DNA of 64,000 nt from Synechococcus sp. ROS8604 (GCF_014279655.1 NZ_CP047946.1:1798001-1862000), one strand, 5' to 3'; shown: positions 15,185 to 24,363, counted from the first letter of the stretch. A program made the numbers and translations. Notes: a model not told the origin generated them from the letters alone.

Positions 15185-15967
15185 CTAGGTACTTCTGCTT
15201 GCCAATGGGCAAAGCAACACAACACATGCCACCCCGATCAAAGGACCTGGGGGGAGATTGAGAGGCAAGGCCAAAAGGAAACCACCGCCACTCAGGGCCA
15301 AACCCACAACAGCTGCCTGAACCATTGCGGCACGAAGACTTTTTACCCGGCGTAGCCCTGGAAGAACCGGTGCGCATAGCAAGCCAATCACCAGAATCAC
15401 TCCCACTGCTGCCATTGCACTGACAATCACCGCAGCCGTAACCGCAGACATGGCAAGCCGTAGACCTCGCACCGGCAGCCCCGCCGCCGCTGCACCCTCT
15501 GGATCAACACCCACATAGACAAGCTGCCTATAGCGAGTGCCAAGAAGCAAGGCCACAGCCAGGCAAGCACACAACACCCGGCCTATATCAAGCCAACCCA
15601 CCGTGAGCAAATCACCAAACAGCAAGGCTTCAAGATCCAGGCGCAAACCCAGCAAAGGGATCAGCAAAACGCCGAGCCCAAGAAAACCGGCAAGCACGGT
15701 ATTGATTACAGCTTCCTCATTCAGCTTCGAGCTGCGCTGCAATCGTTCCGCCAGCAGGGAACCAAGAATGCCGCTGATGACGCCCCCCACTGCTGGGTCA
15801 AAACCAAACGCAACGGATACCGCCAGTCCTGGAAGAACGGCATGGGAAATGAGGTTGGCCTGAAGCACCCGGCGCTGGGTCACTAACAGAGTTCCCATGA
15901 CAGGACACAAAATTCCCACCAAAAGTGCCATCAACAGAGGCAACAACCAAAAAACGATCTCATCCAC
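15185..15967 (-). CDS. znuB: Zinc ABC transporter, permease
   Basis: A 260-residue ABC-3 family permease with about eight hydrophobic segments. The conserved first cytoplasmic part (GTLLVTQRRVLQANLISHAVLPGLA) carries the S-H-[AS]-x-L-P-G motif typical of ZnuB/MntB proteins. The GTG start overlaps the end of the ATPase gene by 8 bp, so they are translationally coupled. It forms the membrane channel of the zinc importer. Confidence 0.92.
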   Translation of the reverse strand: MDEIVFWLLPLLMALLVGILCPVMGTLLVTQRRVLQANLISHAVLPGLAVSVAFGFDPAVGGVISGILGSLLAERLQRSSKLNEEAVINTVLAGFLGLGVLLIPLLGLRLDLEALLFGDLLTVGWLDIGRVLCACLAVALLLGTRYRQLVYVGVDPEGAAAAGLPVRGLRLAMSAVTAAVIVSAMAAVGVILVIGLLCAPVLPGLRRVKSLRAAMVQAAVVGLALSGGGFLLALPLNLPPGPLIGVACVVLLCPLASRST

Positions 15968-16676
15968 AGTGATGATTCCCCGGATTAACCAAACCTTTAA
16001 GAGAGCTCCTCACCTCTGCAGGAGGGCCATCAGCAAGAACACGCCGATCAACCACGATCACGCGGTCATAGGAATCGAGCGCCTCACCCCAGTCATGACT
16101 ACTCACCAGCAAGGTATGACCAGCATCAGCTAATTGGCGCATCAGGACTAACAACTGATCACGAGAGGGCGGATCAATCGCAGCACAGGGTTCATCGAGA
16201 AGAAGCATGCGAGAGGGTTGTACCAAAGCGCGGGCCAGCAAAGCGCGTTGCTGCTGCCCACCTGAGAGTGCATCAAGGCGTCGGTTTCCAAGGTCTGCCA
16301 GCCCAACCCGTTGCATCGCAGCCTCCCGATCGCAGCACCCAAAGGCTTGACCGTTCATGGCGCCAAGATCCACGAGATCACGAACACTGATTGGGAACGA
16401 CCAATCAATCCGACTGCGCTGAGGCATCAACACCACCCGTTCACGGCAAGTTTCGATCGGATCCCCATCGCAGTAAACCGAGCCACTTGACGGACGTAAT
16501 TGCCCCTTAAGCACATGCAACAGAGTGGATTTACCGGCTCCATTTGCACCAACTAGAGCTGTCAATGTCCCTGATTGCAGCGACAGCGAGACGTTTTCCA
16601 ACACAACGTTATCGCCATATTGAACATTCACATCCCTTGCTCTGAGAACTGGCTCTTCCAAAAATTGAAACGTCAA
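15960..16676 (-). CDS. znuC: Zinc ABC transporter, ATPase
   Basis: A 238-residue ABC ATPase. Walker A is GANGAGKST, the Q-loop MPQRSRIDW, the signature LSGGQQQR, Walker B MLLLDEP and the H-loop SSHDW. The sequence between Walker A and the signature matches zinc/manganese transporters. The TTG start is 12 bp after the upstream propeller-like gene. It powers the import of metal by ZnuB. Confidence 0.93.
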   Translation of the reverse strand: MTFQFLEEPVLRARDVNVQYGDNVVLENVSLSLQSGTLTALVGANGAGKSTLLHVLKGQLRPSSGSVYCDGDPIETCRERVVLMPQRSRIDWSFPISVRDLVDLGAMNGQAFGCCDREAAMQRVGLADLGNRRLDALSGGQQQRALLARALVQPSRMLLLDEPCAAIDPPSRDQLLVLMRQLADAGHTLLVSSHDWGEALDSYDRVIVVDRRVLADGPPAEVRSSLKGLVNPGNHHCG

Positions 16677-16687
16677 GTTGGCTCAAC

Positions 16688-18076
16688 CTATCGACGGACC
16701 TTGGAGAATTCACCCAATTCGCCACCTGCTGGTAACCATCGCGCCAACACAACCTGAGGCTTAAGAAGTTCAAACTCAAGGCTGCTGCCATCAATGAGGG
16801 CAGCTCGGCGTTGCATACCATCCCCATCTGTCATCACCGTAAGAAGACGATTCGTGGCGGGATCAACATCAAGAATCGCGCCTGAAGCCAAATACCATCC
16901 AGGCAAAGACCTTCGCTTGAGCACTGTTCCAGAGCTGTTCAGAAGCAGTAATTCATCGCGAAGAGTCGGAGATGCATCACGCAGAACAATCCAAATCTTT
17001 TCTCCCCGGTTATCGCAAGCTGTGGCCATCACTCCCGCCTCTCCCAACCAAACCTGTCGTGGGGGCTGTCCTGGAATAACGAGCTCTATCGACCGTCGAT
17101 AATCAGGCCAATTCCTTAACAACACCGCGCGACCAGAGCCAGTGCAAAACGACTTGAGCTCCCTGCTTCCAGGCAGGCTCTGCGAAGCATTCCTATTTCG
17201 ATCAGGGTGCATTGGTAAAAGATCAAGCCCGTCGTAAGAGGGAACAACCATTCCGCTTCCATCAGGAAGAAGACGAATTGCGCCTGCAACCTCGAGGTTG
17301 AGATCCCGTCGCTTGGCGTTAACTGAACGAATCCAGGTGCGATCGCTACCAGCTTCAATACCACCAACTTGCACGAGTAATTCCCCGCGCTGATTGCTAC
17401 TTAAGTGGGCAAACAAAAGTGACCCAGATGCCAAGGATTGGATGGCACCTGGGCGGGGATCTGCCAATCCTTCCGCTTGATGGCTAATGGCCCGCGGAGT
17501 GAGCTGGCGAAGCAACACCTCAAGCTTGGAAGCATCGTTATCGGTCACGAAGGCAACGCCCTCTCCATTGCCAAGCGGCTCAAGCTGAAGAATGCGCTGC
17601 TCAATAGACGACAACGGCAACCAACTGCCATCCTTACGACGCAGTTTTAACTGCTCTCCCTCCTCCTCGACCACCACTGCAACGAGAGTGGAACGAGGGT
17701 CCCACCAAAGCGAGTGGTTAGGCAGAGCAAGCCCCCGTTGATCATCACCAGCAAGAACAAGCCTCTGAGGCGAACGAATGAGGGCGCCAGGATCCAGAAG
17801 CAAGCGGAACTGATCCTGATGACCAAACCACTGATGGGGCTGATCGGGGAACAGACCACTGTTTTCAGCCACCGACTTGCGGTTCATCGTTCGGCTGAAA
17901 CGCACGTCAAGGGCTGCAGCACCTGAACGCATGGATTGAATCGCAACGGATCGCAAACGCGGCGGACGACGCAACAAAATCTGCTGCTGGACCAAAGCAA
18001 CCAGGCCCAAGCCCATCAATGCGACGCTTAAAAGTCGAATTTTTGCGCTCGATGAGCCAAACCCCTTAGAGCTCAT
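16688..18076 (-). CDS. Propeller-like protein of unknown role in the zinc cluster
   Basis: A 462-residue protein with an N-terminal membrane anchor or uncleaved signal (LLSVALMGLGLVALVQQQI) and a long, beta-rich outer domain. Repeats of the form strand - short turn - strand with L-L-P-D-G-S-G-like turns (for example RLLPDGSGMVVPSYDG) suggest a beta propeller. No enzyme motif is visible. It overlaps the TIGR03943 gene by 4 bp (ATGA) and is followed 12 bp later by znuC, so it is embedded in the zinc operon. The position suggests a periplasmic accessory in zinc handling; this is inference only. Confidence 0.82.
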   Translation of the reverse strand: MSSKGFGSSSAKIRLLSVALMGLGLVALVQQQILLRRPPRLRSVAIQSMRSGAAALDVRFSRTMNRKSVAENSGLFPDQPHQWFGHQDQFRLLLDPGALIRSPQRLVLAGDDQRGLALPNHSLWWDPRSTLVAVVVEEEGEQLKLRRKDGSWLPLSSIEQRILQLEPLGNGEGVAFVTDNDASKLEVLLRQLTPRAISHQAEGLADPRPGAIQSLASGSLLFAHLSSNQRGELLVQVGGIEAGSDRTWIRSVNAKRRDLNLEVAGAIRLLPDGSGMVVPSYDGLDLLPMHPDRNRNASQSLPGSRELKSFCTGSGRAVLLRNWPDYRRSIELVIPGQPPRQVWLGEAGVMATACDNRGEKIWIVLRDASPTLRDELLLLNSSGTVLKRRSLPGWYLASGAILDVDPATNRLLTVMTDGDGMQRRAALIDGSSLEFELLKPQVVLARWLPAGGELGEFSKVRR

Positions 18077-18762
18077 GGTTCCAGAGGCCGTTCAGGCCTA
18101 GGGATGGATTGAATTGTGGTGGGCTTCACCATGTTGATTAGCAGTCCATCCATGGTCTTTGTTGTCATCGTTCCCTCGATAGCCAGCCATTCATCCGGCT
18201 TCGGATCCGCGTTTGCAGGCCATTCAATGGGGAGGCCAGCAGGGGTGGCATCAGCCAGACAGCACCGAACCGTGAGACGGGCGAGCTGGGGCTGCATCCC
18301 AGGGCGTTGAAGCACAAAACCACTAATTCGCACAGGATCACCTGCATGCAAATTGGGATCGGGCTGACTGCGCAGCAGCCGCACCCATTCCGTCAACGTG
18401 CGTTGTTCCGGCGGAAGGAAAAAACTCAATCGCGGCGCCTCAGGCAAGGTTTCGCTGCGATTCGCAGCCAAATCACTGAAAGAAGGTTCAGGGGGAAACA
18501 GCAAAACCAACAAGGCCACCGCAACCGAAACCAACCAACTCAAAGGAGTTAGAGGAGTTTTCAAGCGTGGAGCAGAGCGAAGCTGTATGGCTCCGAGCAC
18601 CATCAGCACAACTCCTGCAATCGCAACCACCGGATGGAAAACCGCATTCAGCAGTAGATCCAAACGAGCCGACACACTGCTCCAAACCAACAACCATCCC
18701 CAAAGCAGCAAAACAAGGGGAGGTACGTATCGCGCTTGTCGAATCCGGTTCAGACGTGGCAT
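18073..18762 (-). CDS. TIGR03943 family protein, partner of COG0701 permease
   Basis: A 229-residue protein with two or three N-terminal membrane segments and a C-terminal OB-like soluble domain containing RISGFVLQRPG, VRCCLADATP and EGTM. This matches the TIGR03943 (DUF1980) family, which is almost always encoded next to a COG0701 permease, as here. The ATG is placed just after the permease stop. The double cysteine (RCC) is a candidate metal ligand. Confidence 0.87.
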   Translation of the reverse strand: MPRLNRIRQARYVPPLVLLLWGWLLVWSSVSARLDLLLNAVFHPVVAIAGVVLMVLGAIQLRSAPRLKTPLTPLSWLVSVAVALLVLLFPPEPSFSDLAANRSETLPEAPRLSFFLPPEQRTLTEWVRLLRSQPDPNLHAGDPVRISGFVLQRPGMQPQLARLTVRCCLADATPAGLPIEWPANADPKPDEWLAIEGTMTTKTMDGLLINMVKPTTIQSIPRPERPLEP

Positions 18763-18766
18763 TGCG

Positions 18767-19726
18767 TTAAAGCAGCACAAGATTGACCCATTGCCCGATC
18801 AAGAGAACGAGCAACGATGCCGCAACTGCGGTGATGGCAATGGCTCGCGTTGAAAGAAGCACAGTGAACAAGCCAGCAAGCTTGAGATCCACCACTGGAC
18901 CAAGCAGCAGAAAGGCCAACAAGGCACCGGGCGTGACCTGGGCGGCAAAGCCAAGCGCAAGAAAGGCATCAACGCTGGAACAAACCGAAACCACGAGTGC
19001 CAAGAGCATCAGAGCTAGCACCGAAACGGTGGGGCCTGAGCCCAAAGCCAGCAGCCAACTGCGCGGCAACCAGGTTTGCACCGCAGCGGCAAGGGCACAG
19101 CCAAAGACGAGCAGGGTGAGCAGGCTCAAGAATTCACGCGTGCTGTGTTGAAGCAGCTCTGCAGGTCGCAGCGGCACCTCCTCCAGCCGACGTTCCGAAG
19201 CATTGAAGTCCACACCCACCAGCCCACTACGACGTTCAAGCAGTCCCACCCGAGAAAGGGGTTGACTCAGTCTTCGCTCTTCGAGCAAGGCAGACGCCAA
19301 CAAACGTGATTCAGGCAGCAAGCCGAGAAGAGCGCTGAGCCCGATCGCAATCAGGAAAGCACCAATGGGTCGTCCCCAAAGCAACCAGGTCTGACCTGGA
19401 AAGGCTGCCCAAGTGCTCGCTAACACGATCGGATTGAGAACTGGCGCTGCAAACAAAAAACCAAAACCAGTGCCCAGCGGTGCTCCGCTTGCAAGCAAAC
19501 GTCGTGCAACGGGAACATTTCCGCATTCACAGGCAGGCAAAGCAAATCCGAGCAAAGCCCCAACAACTGGGGCCAGAAGCGGGTGGCGTGGCAATCGCTT
19601 GATCCATGATGACTGGGGGACCAGCCATCTCGCCAAACCAGCAATCGCAACGCCCAGAAGCAAGAAGGGGAGCGCTTCGATTAACAGACCTTGAAAAATG
19701 GCCCAGCCAGTGGCGAAACGTGTCAT
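18767..19726 (-). CDS. COG0701 permease (DUF318 family)
   Basis: A 319-residue membrane protein of about eight to ten segments. It contains the family motif PACECGNVPVARRL at about residues 64-77, with two cysteines, and a mirrored second half (VCSSVDAFLALGF). Members pair with TIGR03943 proteins and are often found with zinc uptake genes. The transported substance is not established. The first gene of this leftward cluster after cytochrome c6. Confidence 0.87.
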   Translation of the reverse strand: MTRFATGWAIFQGLLIEALPFLLLGVAIAGLARWLVPQSSWIKRLPRHPLLAPVVGALLGFALPACECGNVPVARRLLASGAPLGTGFGFLFAAPVLNPIVLASTWAAFPGQTWLLWGRPIGAFLIAIGLSALLGLLPESRLLASALLEERRLSQPLSRVGLLERRSGLVGVDFNASERRLEEVPLRPAELLQHSTREFLSLLTLLVFGCALAAAVQTWLPRSWLLALGSGPTVSVLALMLLALVVSVCSSVDAFLALGFAAQVTPGALLAFLLLGPVVDLKLAGLFTVLLSTRAIAITAVAASLLVLLIGQWVNLVLL

Positions 19727-19741
19727 CAACCCTTGAAGTGG

Positions 19742-20083
19742 CTAACTCCAGCCATGACTGGCTTGATCTTCAACGTAAGCCGCAACATCGGCAATTTCAT
19801 TTTCACTGAGGACATCCAAAAATGCTGGCATTGCGTTACGCCCGTAGGTGACCTGAGCCACGATTCCGGTCTCATGCCCAGTCACGTAGTTGGGGAGAAA
19901 AGCTTCAAGGTCGGCCTGCCGCAATGTCCGCTCACTCTTCACAATATTTCCACCGCCGGCATGGCATGCGGCGCAATTGGTATTAAAAATCTGACCACCC
20001 CTCACGGTGTCAGAAGCCATCGCACGAATTGGCAGGCTTAAGACCAGCAGCAAAGCAAAAGCAGCAGATAGCAAAAAACGCAT
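19742..20083 (-). CDS. petJ: Cytochrome c6
   Basis: A 113-residue lumenal class I cytochrome c. A signal peptide (to about residue 23, AMAS) is followed by the haem site CAACH at 37-41 and the axial methionine in GRNAMPAF near residue 87. It carries electrons from cytochrome b6f to photosystem I, replacing plastocyanin. The ATG chosen gives a normal signal peptide; a start 15 bases upstream is possible. It is on the same strand and 15 bp from the permease gene. Confidence 0.93.
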   Translation of the reverse strand: MRFLLSAAFALLLVLSLPIRAMASDTVRGGQIFNTNCAACHAGGGNIVKSERTLRQADLEAFLPNYVTGHETGIVAQVTYGRNAMPAFLDVLSENEIADVAAYVEDQASHGWS

Positions 20084-20395
20084 GGTTCCCAATATCAATC
20101 CTCACCATTCTCAGGAGATCTGAAGCAGCGGTGCTGACGTTGCTGCAGAACGTTATGGAATGAATCTGAGAGTGGTAAGGCCAGCCGAGAAGCCCAACCA
20201 CTCGCGTGTTCTGAGCACCAAGGGCATCCAGCAATCGCATCGATTGAACAAATCGGCGAGCGTTCTGACGTCTGCTGATGAAATTCAGCAGTTCACAGCT
20301 GCCGGACAGCAAAAGATTTTCAGAGCTCTTTCCCCGTTTTCTCAAGTGTCTGAACCCCAAGAGAACCAAAAAGACGGATCGAATTCAGTTCAAAG
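20084..20395. other. Upstream region of cytochrome c6
   Basis: No supported gene. ORFs of 80 to 119 codons on both strands look like chance readings with no hydrophobic or catalytic pattern. The promoter of petJ should lie at the left end. Confidence 0.4.
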
Positions 20396-20644
20396 TCAGT
20401 GATCTGCATGAGGGCCATGGTTATGGGAATTGCAAGGCATCCATTTCGCCCCCATCTGATGGGCGCCTTTGCAGTTGAACAAGGTTGCGGCCTCCTCTGC
20501 CTCTGCCTTGGTGTCATACATCGCTTTGATGGGCGCAGTGCCGAGTTTCGATGGGGAGGGCTCTTCCCCCATCGCTAGAGCCATGGACGGAGTTGTCAAA
20601 ACCAGCAAGCTCATGAGCAGTTGAGCTGATCGAAATAGACGCAT
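20396..20644 (-). CDS. DUF3721 secreted protein with His-rich tail
   Basis: An 82-residue protein with a signal peptide and the DUF3721 motif KAMYDTKAEAEEAATLFNC followed by GAHQMGAKWMPC. The C terminus HNHGPHADH is rich in histidine. The cysteine pair and the His tail suggest metal binding in the periplasm, which fits its position between the zinc and manganese operons. The family function is unknown. Confidence 0.85.
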   Translation of the reverse strand: MRLFRSAQLLMSLLVLTTPSMALAMGEEPSPSKLGTAPIKAMYDTKAEAEEAATLFNCKGAHQMGAKWMPCNSHNHGPHADH

Positions 20645-20698
20645 CTCAGAATGAGTGGCAACAAATTGAGTTTGCTGCATCAAGCCCGCTGGACGAAT

Positions 20699-20896
20699 TC
20701 ACGGCTTAACAAAGAGCAAAGAAAGCGATACCCCCTTTTGCACCACGCCATCATCACAGTTCCAATTGGGTTGGGAAACAACCCAATGATCCTTAAAACA
20801 CTTTTCTTCTTCAGCAATCTTCTTCAGCAAATCCTCAAAGATTAGACACTGTTCAAATTGACATTGAGGATGCGAATCGATGGCGCAAAATTCCAT
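20699..20896 (-). CDS. Small cysteine-containing protein
   Basis: A possible 65-residue protein with N-terminal CAIDSHPQCQFEQC, a helix (FEDLLKKIAEEEKC) and a hydrophobic end. It overlaps the end of mntB by 44 bp, which is unusual but possible. The helix and cysteine pattern looks protein-like. The opposite strand also has an ORF. I cannot name a family. Confidence 0.35.
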   Translation of the reverse strand: MEFCAIDSHPQCQFEQCLIFEDLLKKIAEEEKCFKDHWVVSQPNWNCDDGVVQKGVSLSLLFVKP

Positions 20897-21701
20897 GCTT
20901 AGGAGCAAAGAGGAACGCAATCAAGAACAAACCGGTCTGTACAAGAACGATGCAACCAGCGGTGGAACTATCCGTCCAATAGCTTGTATAAACCCCAAGA
21001 ATGCTTGAAAGGATGCTGCTTCCTATCGCCAACCAACTCATTCGATCAAAGCGATCGGTGAGTAAATAAGCGGTAGCTCCAGGAGTCACCAACATGGCAA
21101 CGACCAAAATAATGCCTACGGTTTGCAAGCCAGCAACCGCCGCTAGAGAAAGAACAGAGAGAAGCAAATAGTGGAGAACGCCGGTATTAATGCCAATCGA
21201 GCGTGCATGCGTAGGGTCAAAACAAAACAGAAGCAGATCACGACGAAACAACAAAAGAACAGCCGTTACAAGGGCTGAAATCAGCATGGTTTGTTGGATA
21301 TCTGCAATAGAGATGCCAAGCACATTGCCAAAAAGAATATGTGTGAGGTCAATATTGCTACGAGTCTTCGAGACCAACACCAGCCCCAGAGCGAAAAAGC
21401 CTGTAAACACGAGGCCAATCACGGTGTCTTCCTTGATTCGAGATTTCTGCTTAACGAAACCAATCGTGGCCACTGATCCCACACCAAAGACAAAGGCCCC
21501 AACCGAAAAAGGTAGCCCTAATGCATAGGCCAAGATCACCCCTGGCAAGACAGAATGCGAAACAGCATCACCCATCAAAGCCCAACCCTTCAGGGTCATA
21601 TAGCAAGAGAGGAGACCACAGACGCCACCGACGGTGGCACTGATCAGCAAAGCCCGCACCATGAAGGCGTGCTGAAGAGGCTCAAGCAGAAATGTGATCA
21701 A
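20853..21701 (-). CDS. mntB: Manganese ABC transporter, permease
   Basis: A 282-residue ABC-3 permease with eight or more membrane segments. The motif GWALMGDAVSHSVLPGV is typical of MntB, as is the last-third segment AGLQTVGIILVVAMLVTPGATAYLL. The ATG overlaps the ATPase stop by 4 bp. With mntC and mntA it forms a complete importer. Confidence 0.92.
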   Translation of the reverse strand: MITFLLEPLQHAFMVRALLISATVGGVCGLLSCYMTLKGWALMGDAVSHSVLPGVILAYALGLPFSVGAFVFGVGSVATIGFVKQKSRIKEDTVIGLVFTGFFALGLVLVSKTRSNIDLTHILFGNVLGISIADIQQTMLISALVTAVLLLFRRDLLLFCFDPTHARSIGINTGVLHYLLLSVLSLAAVAGLQTVGIILVVAMLVTPGATAYLLTDRFDRMSWLAIGSSILSSILGVYTSYWTDSSTAGCIVLVQTGLFLIAFLFAPKHGILRHRFASSMSI

Positions 21702-22468
21702 GCGTCCTCCGAGGAACTATGGCCGGTCAATAAATCTGGAGGAAGGCCCCCGAAGGCCAAGGAAAGATTTTCCGGAGTGAACACCTCAGAGGTTTCACCG
21801 TAAGCCAAGACCGTTTTATTGATCAGAACTGTGAGATCGCAGAAGTCTCTGACATGACTGAGATCGTGGGTGGAAATCAAAATGGTGCGTCCTTCCGTAC
21901 GCAACTGAAAAAACAATTCGGCCATCAACTTTTCCGTACGTATATCCACGCCATTGAAGGGTTCGTCCAACAACAACACCGATGCACGCTGGGCAATAGC
22001 TCTTGCCAAAAATGTCCGCTTCCTTTGACCTCCAGAGAGAGCAGCGATCGGACGATCCCTCAGGTCAAGAAGCTCAACCCGCTCCAGGGCATCGCGAACG
22101 GCCACCCTGTCTGACTGTCGTGGAATCCGGAGCACATTCATGGCTCCATAGCGACCCATCATCACCACATCCCAAACAGAGACGGGGAAATCACAATCGA
22201 TGCCTTCACTCTGAGGCACATAGGCAACGGCTTGATCGCGCTGAGCCCGGGCAACACTGCGGCCATTGATTCTGATGTGGCCGCGAGAGGGGCGGATAAA
22301 GCCAGTTAACGCCTTGAAGAGGGTCGATTTGCCGGACCCATTCATGCCCACCAATCCACAGATGCATCCCGAAGGCAAATGAAGAGAAGCGTCGTAGAGA
22401 GCCACTGTGCCGTTGTAGTCAACACAGATCTGATCGGCTTCAATCCGCATCAATTCACTCTGAGTCAT
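21698..22468 (-). CDS. mntA: Manganese ABC transporter, ATPase
   Basis: A 256-residue ABC ATPase with Walker A GMNGSGKST, Q-loop VPQSEGIDCDFP, signature LSGGQRKR, Walker B VLLLDEP and H-loop STHDLSHV. It overlaps mntC and mntB by 4 bp on either side, so the three are tightly coupled. It drives import of manganese, needed for the oxygen-evolving complex. Confidence 0.93.
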   Translation of the reverse strand: MTQSELMRIEADQICVDYNGTVALYDASLHLPSGCICGLVGMNGSGKSTLFKALTGFIRPSRGHIRINGRSVARAQRDQAVAYVPQSEGIDCDFPVSVWDVVMMGRYGAMNVLRIPRQSDRVAVRDALERVELLDLRDRPIAALSGGQRKRTFLARAIAQRASVLLLDEPFNGVDIRTEKLMAELFFQLRTEGRTILISTHDLSHVRDFCDLTVLINKTVLAYGETSEVFTPENLSLAFGGLPPDLLTGHSSSEDA

Positions 22469-23415
22469 GAGGACTTTTCGGCGGACGCAGCCAACCCCTG
22501 CCTAAGAAGTTTCACATTGTGGCGTTGAAGGTCGAGCAGCGTTGGCGCAGGACCGTTGCGTTTTGATAAAGAGTCCACATAAAAGCTGCCACCAAATCGA
22601 GCACCCGAAGCTCGAGCAACCTCCCGTTGGGCCTTATCACTCACTGTGGTTTCACAAAACACGGCGGGAACCTGATCGTTCTTGACACGCTCGATCAGAC
22701 GGGCCATGCGTTTTGGAGTGATCTGACTTTCAGCGTTCACCGGCCACAAATACGCCTCATCAAATCCATAGTCTTGGGCGAGGTAAGAAAATGCCCCTTC
22801 ACAGCTGACAAGGACACGTTGTTGCTTGGGAATGACAGCGAGCAGATCGCGTAACTCAGCATCCAATTGTTCCAACTGGAGCTTGTAGCGGTTGCCATTG
22901 TTTCGATACAACTCGGCCCCACCTGGATCAAGTTGAGAAAAGGCATCCACAAGTCGATCCACGTACCCTTGAGCCCGATGAGGTGACATCCAGGCATGGG
23001 GATTGGGCTTACCGGCATAGGCATCCCCCTCAATGAGCAAGGGCTCCATCCCCTCGGTGAGAGTGACCGTGGGTACATCACCAGCCGATTGAACAAAACG
23101 ACGAGCCCAAAGTTCCAATCCCAACCCATTTTCTACAATTAAATCTGCTCTTGATGCTTGCTCTAAATCCTTTGGAGAAGGCTCATAACCATGAATTTCT
23201 GCTCCTGGTTTCGTAATGGATTTAACTTGTAAGCGATCACCAGCAACCTGACGGGCCATATCAGCGAGGATTGTAAATGTTGTCAAAACAATCGGACGAT
23301 CATCAGAATGATTACTTCGTTTCCCAGGCAAGTAATCCTGCTTTGTGCAAGCAACAGCAAGGGGTAAAGCGATAGCAAGTGCAGTAAAGCGTCGCAAAAA
23401 ACGACGTCCAAACAT
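22465..23415 (-). CDS. mntC: Manganese ABC transporter, binding lipoprotein
   Basis: About 316 residues. A basic, hydrophobic leader ends in a lipobox (AVACTKQ), so it is a lipoprotein. Metal ligands of the MntC/PsaA type appear as HGYEPSP, NPHAWMSP, VSCEGAFSYLA and a late Asp (FYVDSL). The glutamate in the third site, rather than histidine, favours manganese over zinc. The start may be the ATG given or a TTG 30 bases upstream. It captures Mn2+ for MntB. Confidence 0.92.
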   Translation of the reverse strand: MFGRRFLRRFTALAIALPLAVACTKQDYLPGKRSNHSDDRPIVLTTFTILADMARQVAGDRLQVKSITKPGAEIHGYEPSPKDLEQASRADLIVENGLGLELWARRFVQSAGDVPTVTLTEGMEPLLIEGDAYAGKPNPHAWMSPHRAQGYVDRLVDAFSQLDPGGAELYRNNGNRYKLQLEQLDAELRDLLAVIPKQQRVLVSCEGAFSYLAQDYGFDEAYLWPVNAESQITPKRMARLIERVKNDQVPAVFCETTVSDKAQREVARASGARFGGSFYVDSLSKRNGPAPTLLDLQRHNVKLLRQGLAASAEKSS

Positions 23416-23478
23416 CCTTGCTAGGTAGATGCTGATGATCTTCAAAACAGCTGAATCCGTGACGGAAAGATCATTGGT

Positions 23479-23637
23479 TCATGAGGGACGTTGTGCTGAA
23501 GTTTTCCCACGCCGGCGTCTGCAGCGCTCAGAGCAATAACGCACCTCTTCCCAAACATCTTTCCATTTGCGCCGCCATTGGAATGAGCGACCGCAGACGG
23601 CACAGATTTTTGTGGGGCGATCCAGCGATGGCGCCAT
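23479..23637 (-). CDS. DUF2256 zinc-binding microprotein
   Basis: A 52-residue protein with the DUF2256 pattern: [17 protein letters not shown], then [12 protein letters not shown]. The four cysteines form a zinc site. The basic C terminus is typical. It is often encoded near cryptochrome or photolyase genes, none of which is seen here. It lies 63 bp before mntC on the same strand and could be co-transcribed. Function unknown. Confidence 0.85.
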   Translation of the reverse strand: MAPSLDRPTKICAVCGRSFQWRRKWKDVWEEVRYCSERCRRRRGKTSAQRPS

Positions 23638-23985
23638 CAGATGAGAACACCCTAAGGAACGGCTAATCAGGCTTAGAAAACCTCGATCCTGTCCATTTTA
23701 AAGGCTGATGATGCTGAGTTGAGCCTCATTGAATGGTGAAGCAGAGGAGGAGACCACTTTGGTTTTGCTTCAAGCTGACGGCAACGTCTCTTAAGCACCA
23801 ATTGTTTATTTGCTGCTTTCATTCCTGCCAACGACTGGCAAGTCAATCAACAGAAAATTATGACTAGATCATTCCAAGAATGAATCCCATACACACTCCA
23901 ATCAAGGATTTCAAACAGAGGTGCTCGCTTCTTCTTGATCAAGCGACAGATACGTGACGTTTTCACGAGCCACAATTTTCAAAGC
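23638..23985. other. Non-coding stretch upstream of the manganese operon
   Basis: No supported gene. The sequence becomes AT-rich and has no clear hairpin terminator. The promoter for the leftward DUF2256-mntCAB unit should be at the left end. Confidence 0.4.
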
Positions 23986-24168
23986 TCAGGAATCGAAATC
24001 TGCTGGATCTGTCCAGCGTCGCTCAACTTGAACAAACAGAAACCAAGCCAACGACGCTCCTGCTCCCGCCACCCAATCAGAGCGGAGCAACTCAACCAAG
24101 GCCACCGTGCTTGCCGCGATGCGCAACGCTCTCAAACCAAAACGGCTGTATTGACGCAAGCGATGGTC
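23986..24168 (-). CDS. Small membrane-associated protein
   Basis: A 60-residue ORF with an N-terminal basic helix, a hydrophobic stretch (WVAGAGASLAWFLFVQV) and a charged end. A TTG start 18 bases earlier is possible. Upstream the other minus frame also shows a hydrophobic run, so a longer gene broken by a frameshift cannot be excluded. Confidence 0.45.
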   Translation of the reverse strand, partial: DHRLRQYSRFGLRALRIAASTVALVELLRSDWVAGAGASLAWFLFVQVERRWTDPADFDS

Positions 24169-24363
24169 CATAAGCGAAAGCAACAATCATCGGAGTCCAA
24201 GCAGGGTGCAGAGAGGGAGGAGCCAAGCAAAACCTGCACAACGACCGCCAAACACAGCAGCGTCCAGCTACTGCCATCCCTGAGCGGTGGAGAACCGAAC
24301 GAAAAATTGCACGCAGTTGCCGATTCAGGAGCATAGCTTTACATAACTTCTCATCTACACGTC

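Noticed and set aside
20160-20402. An 80-codon plus-strand ORF upstream of petJ.
   Set aside because: Composition is like random sequence, and there is no signal, membrane segment or ribosome site.
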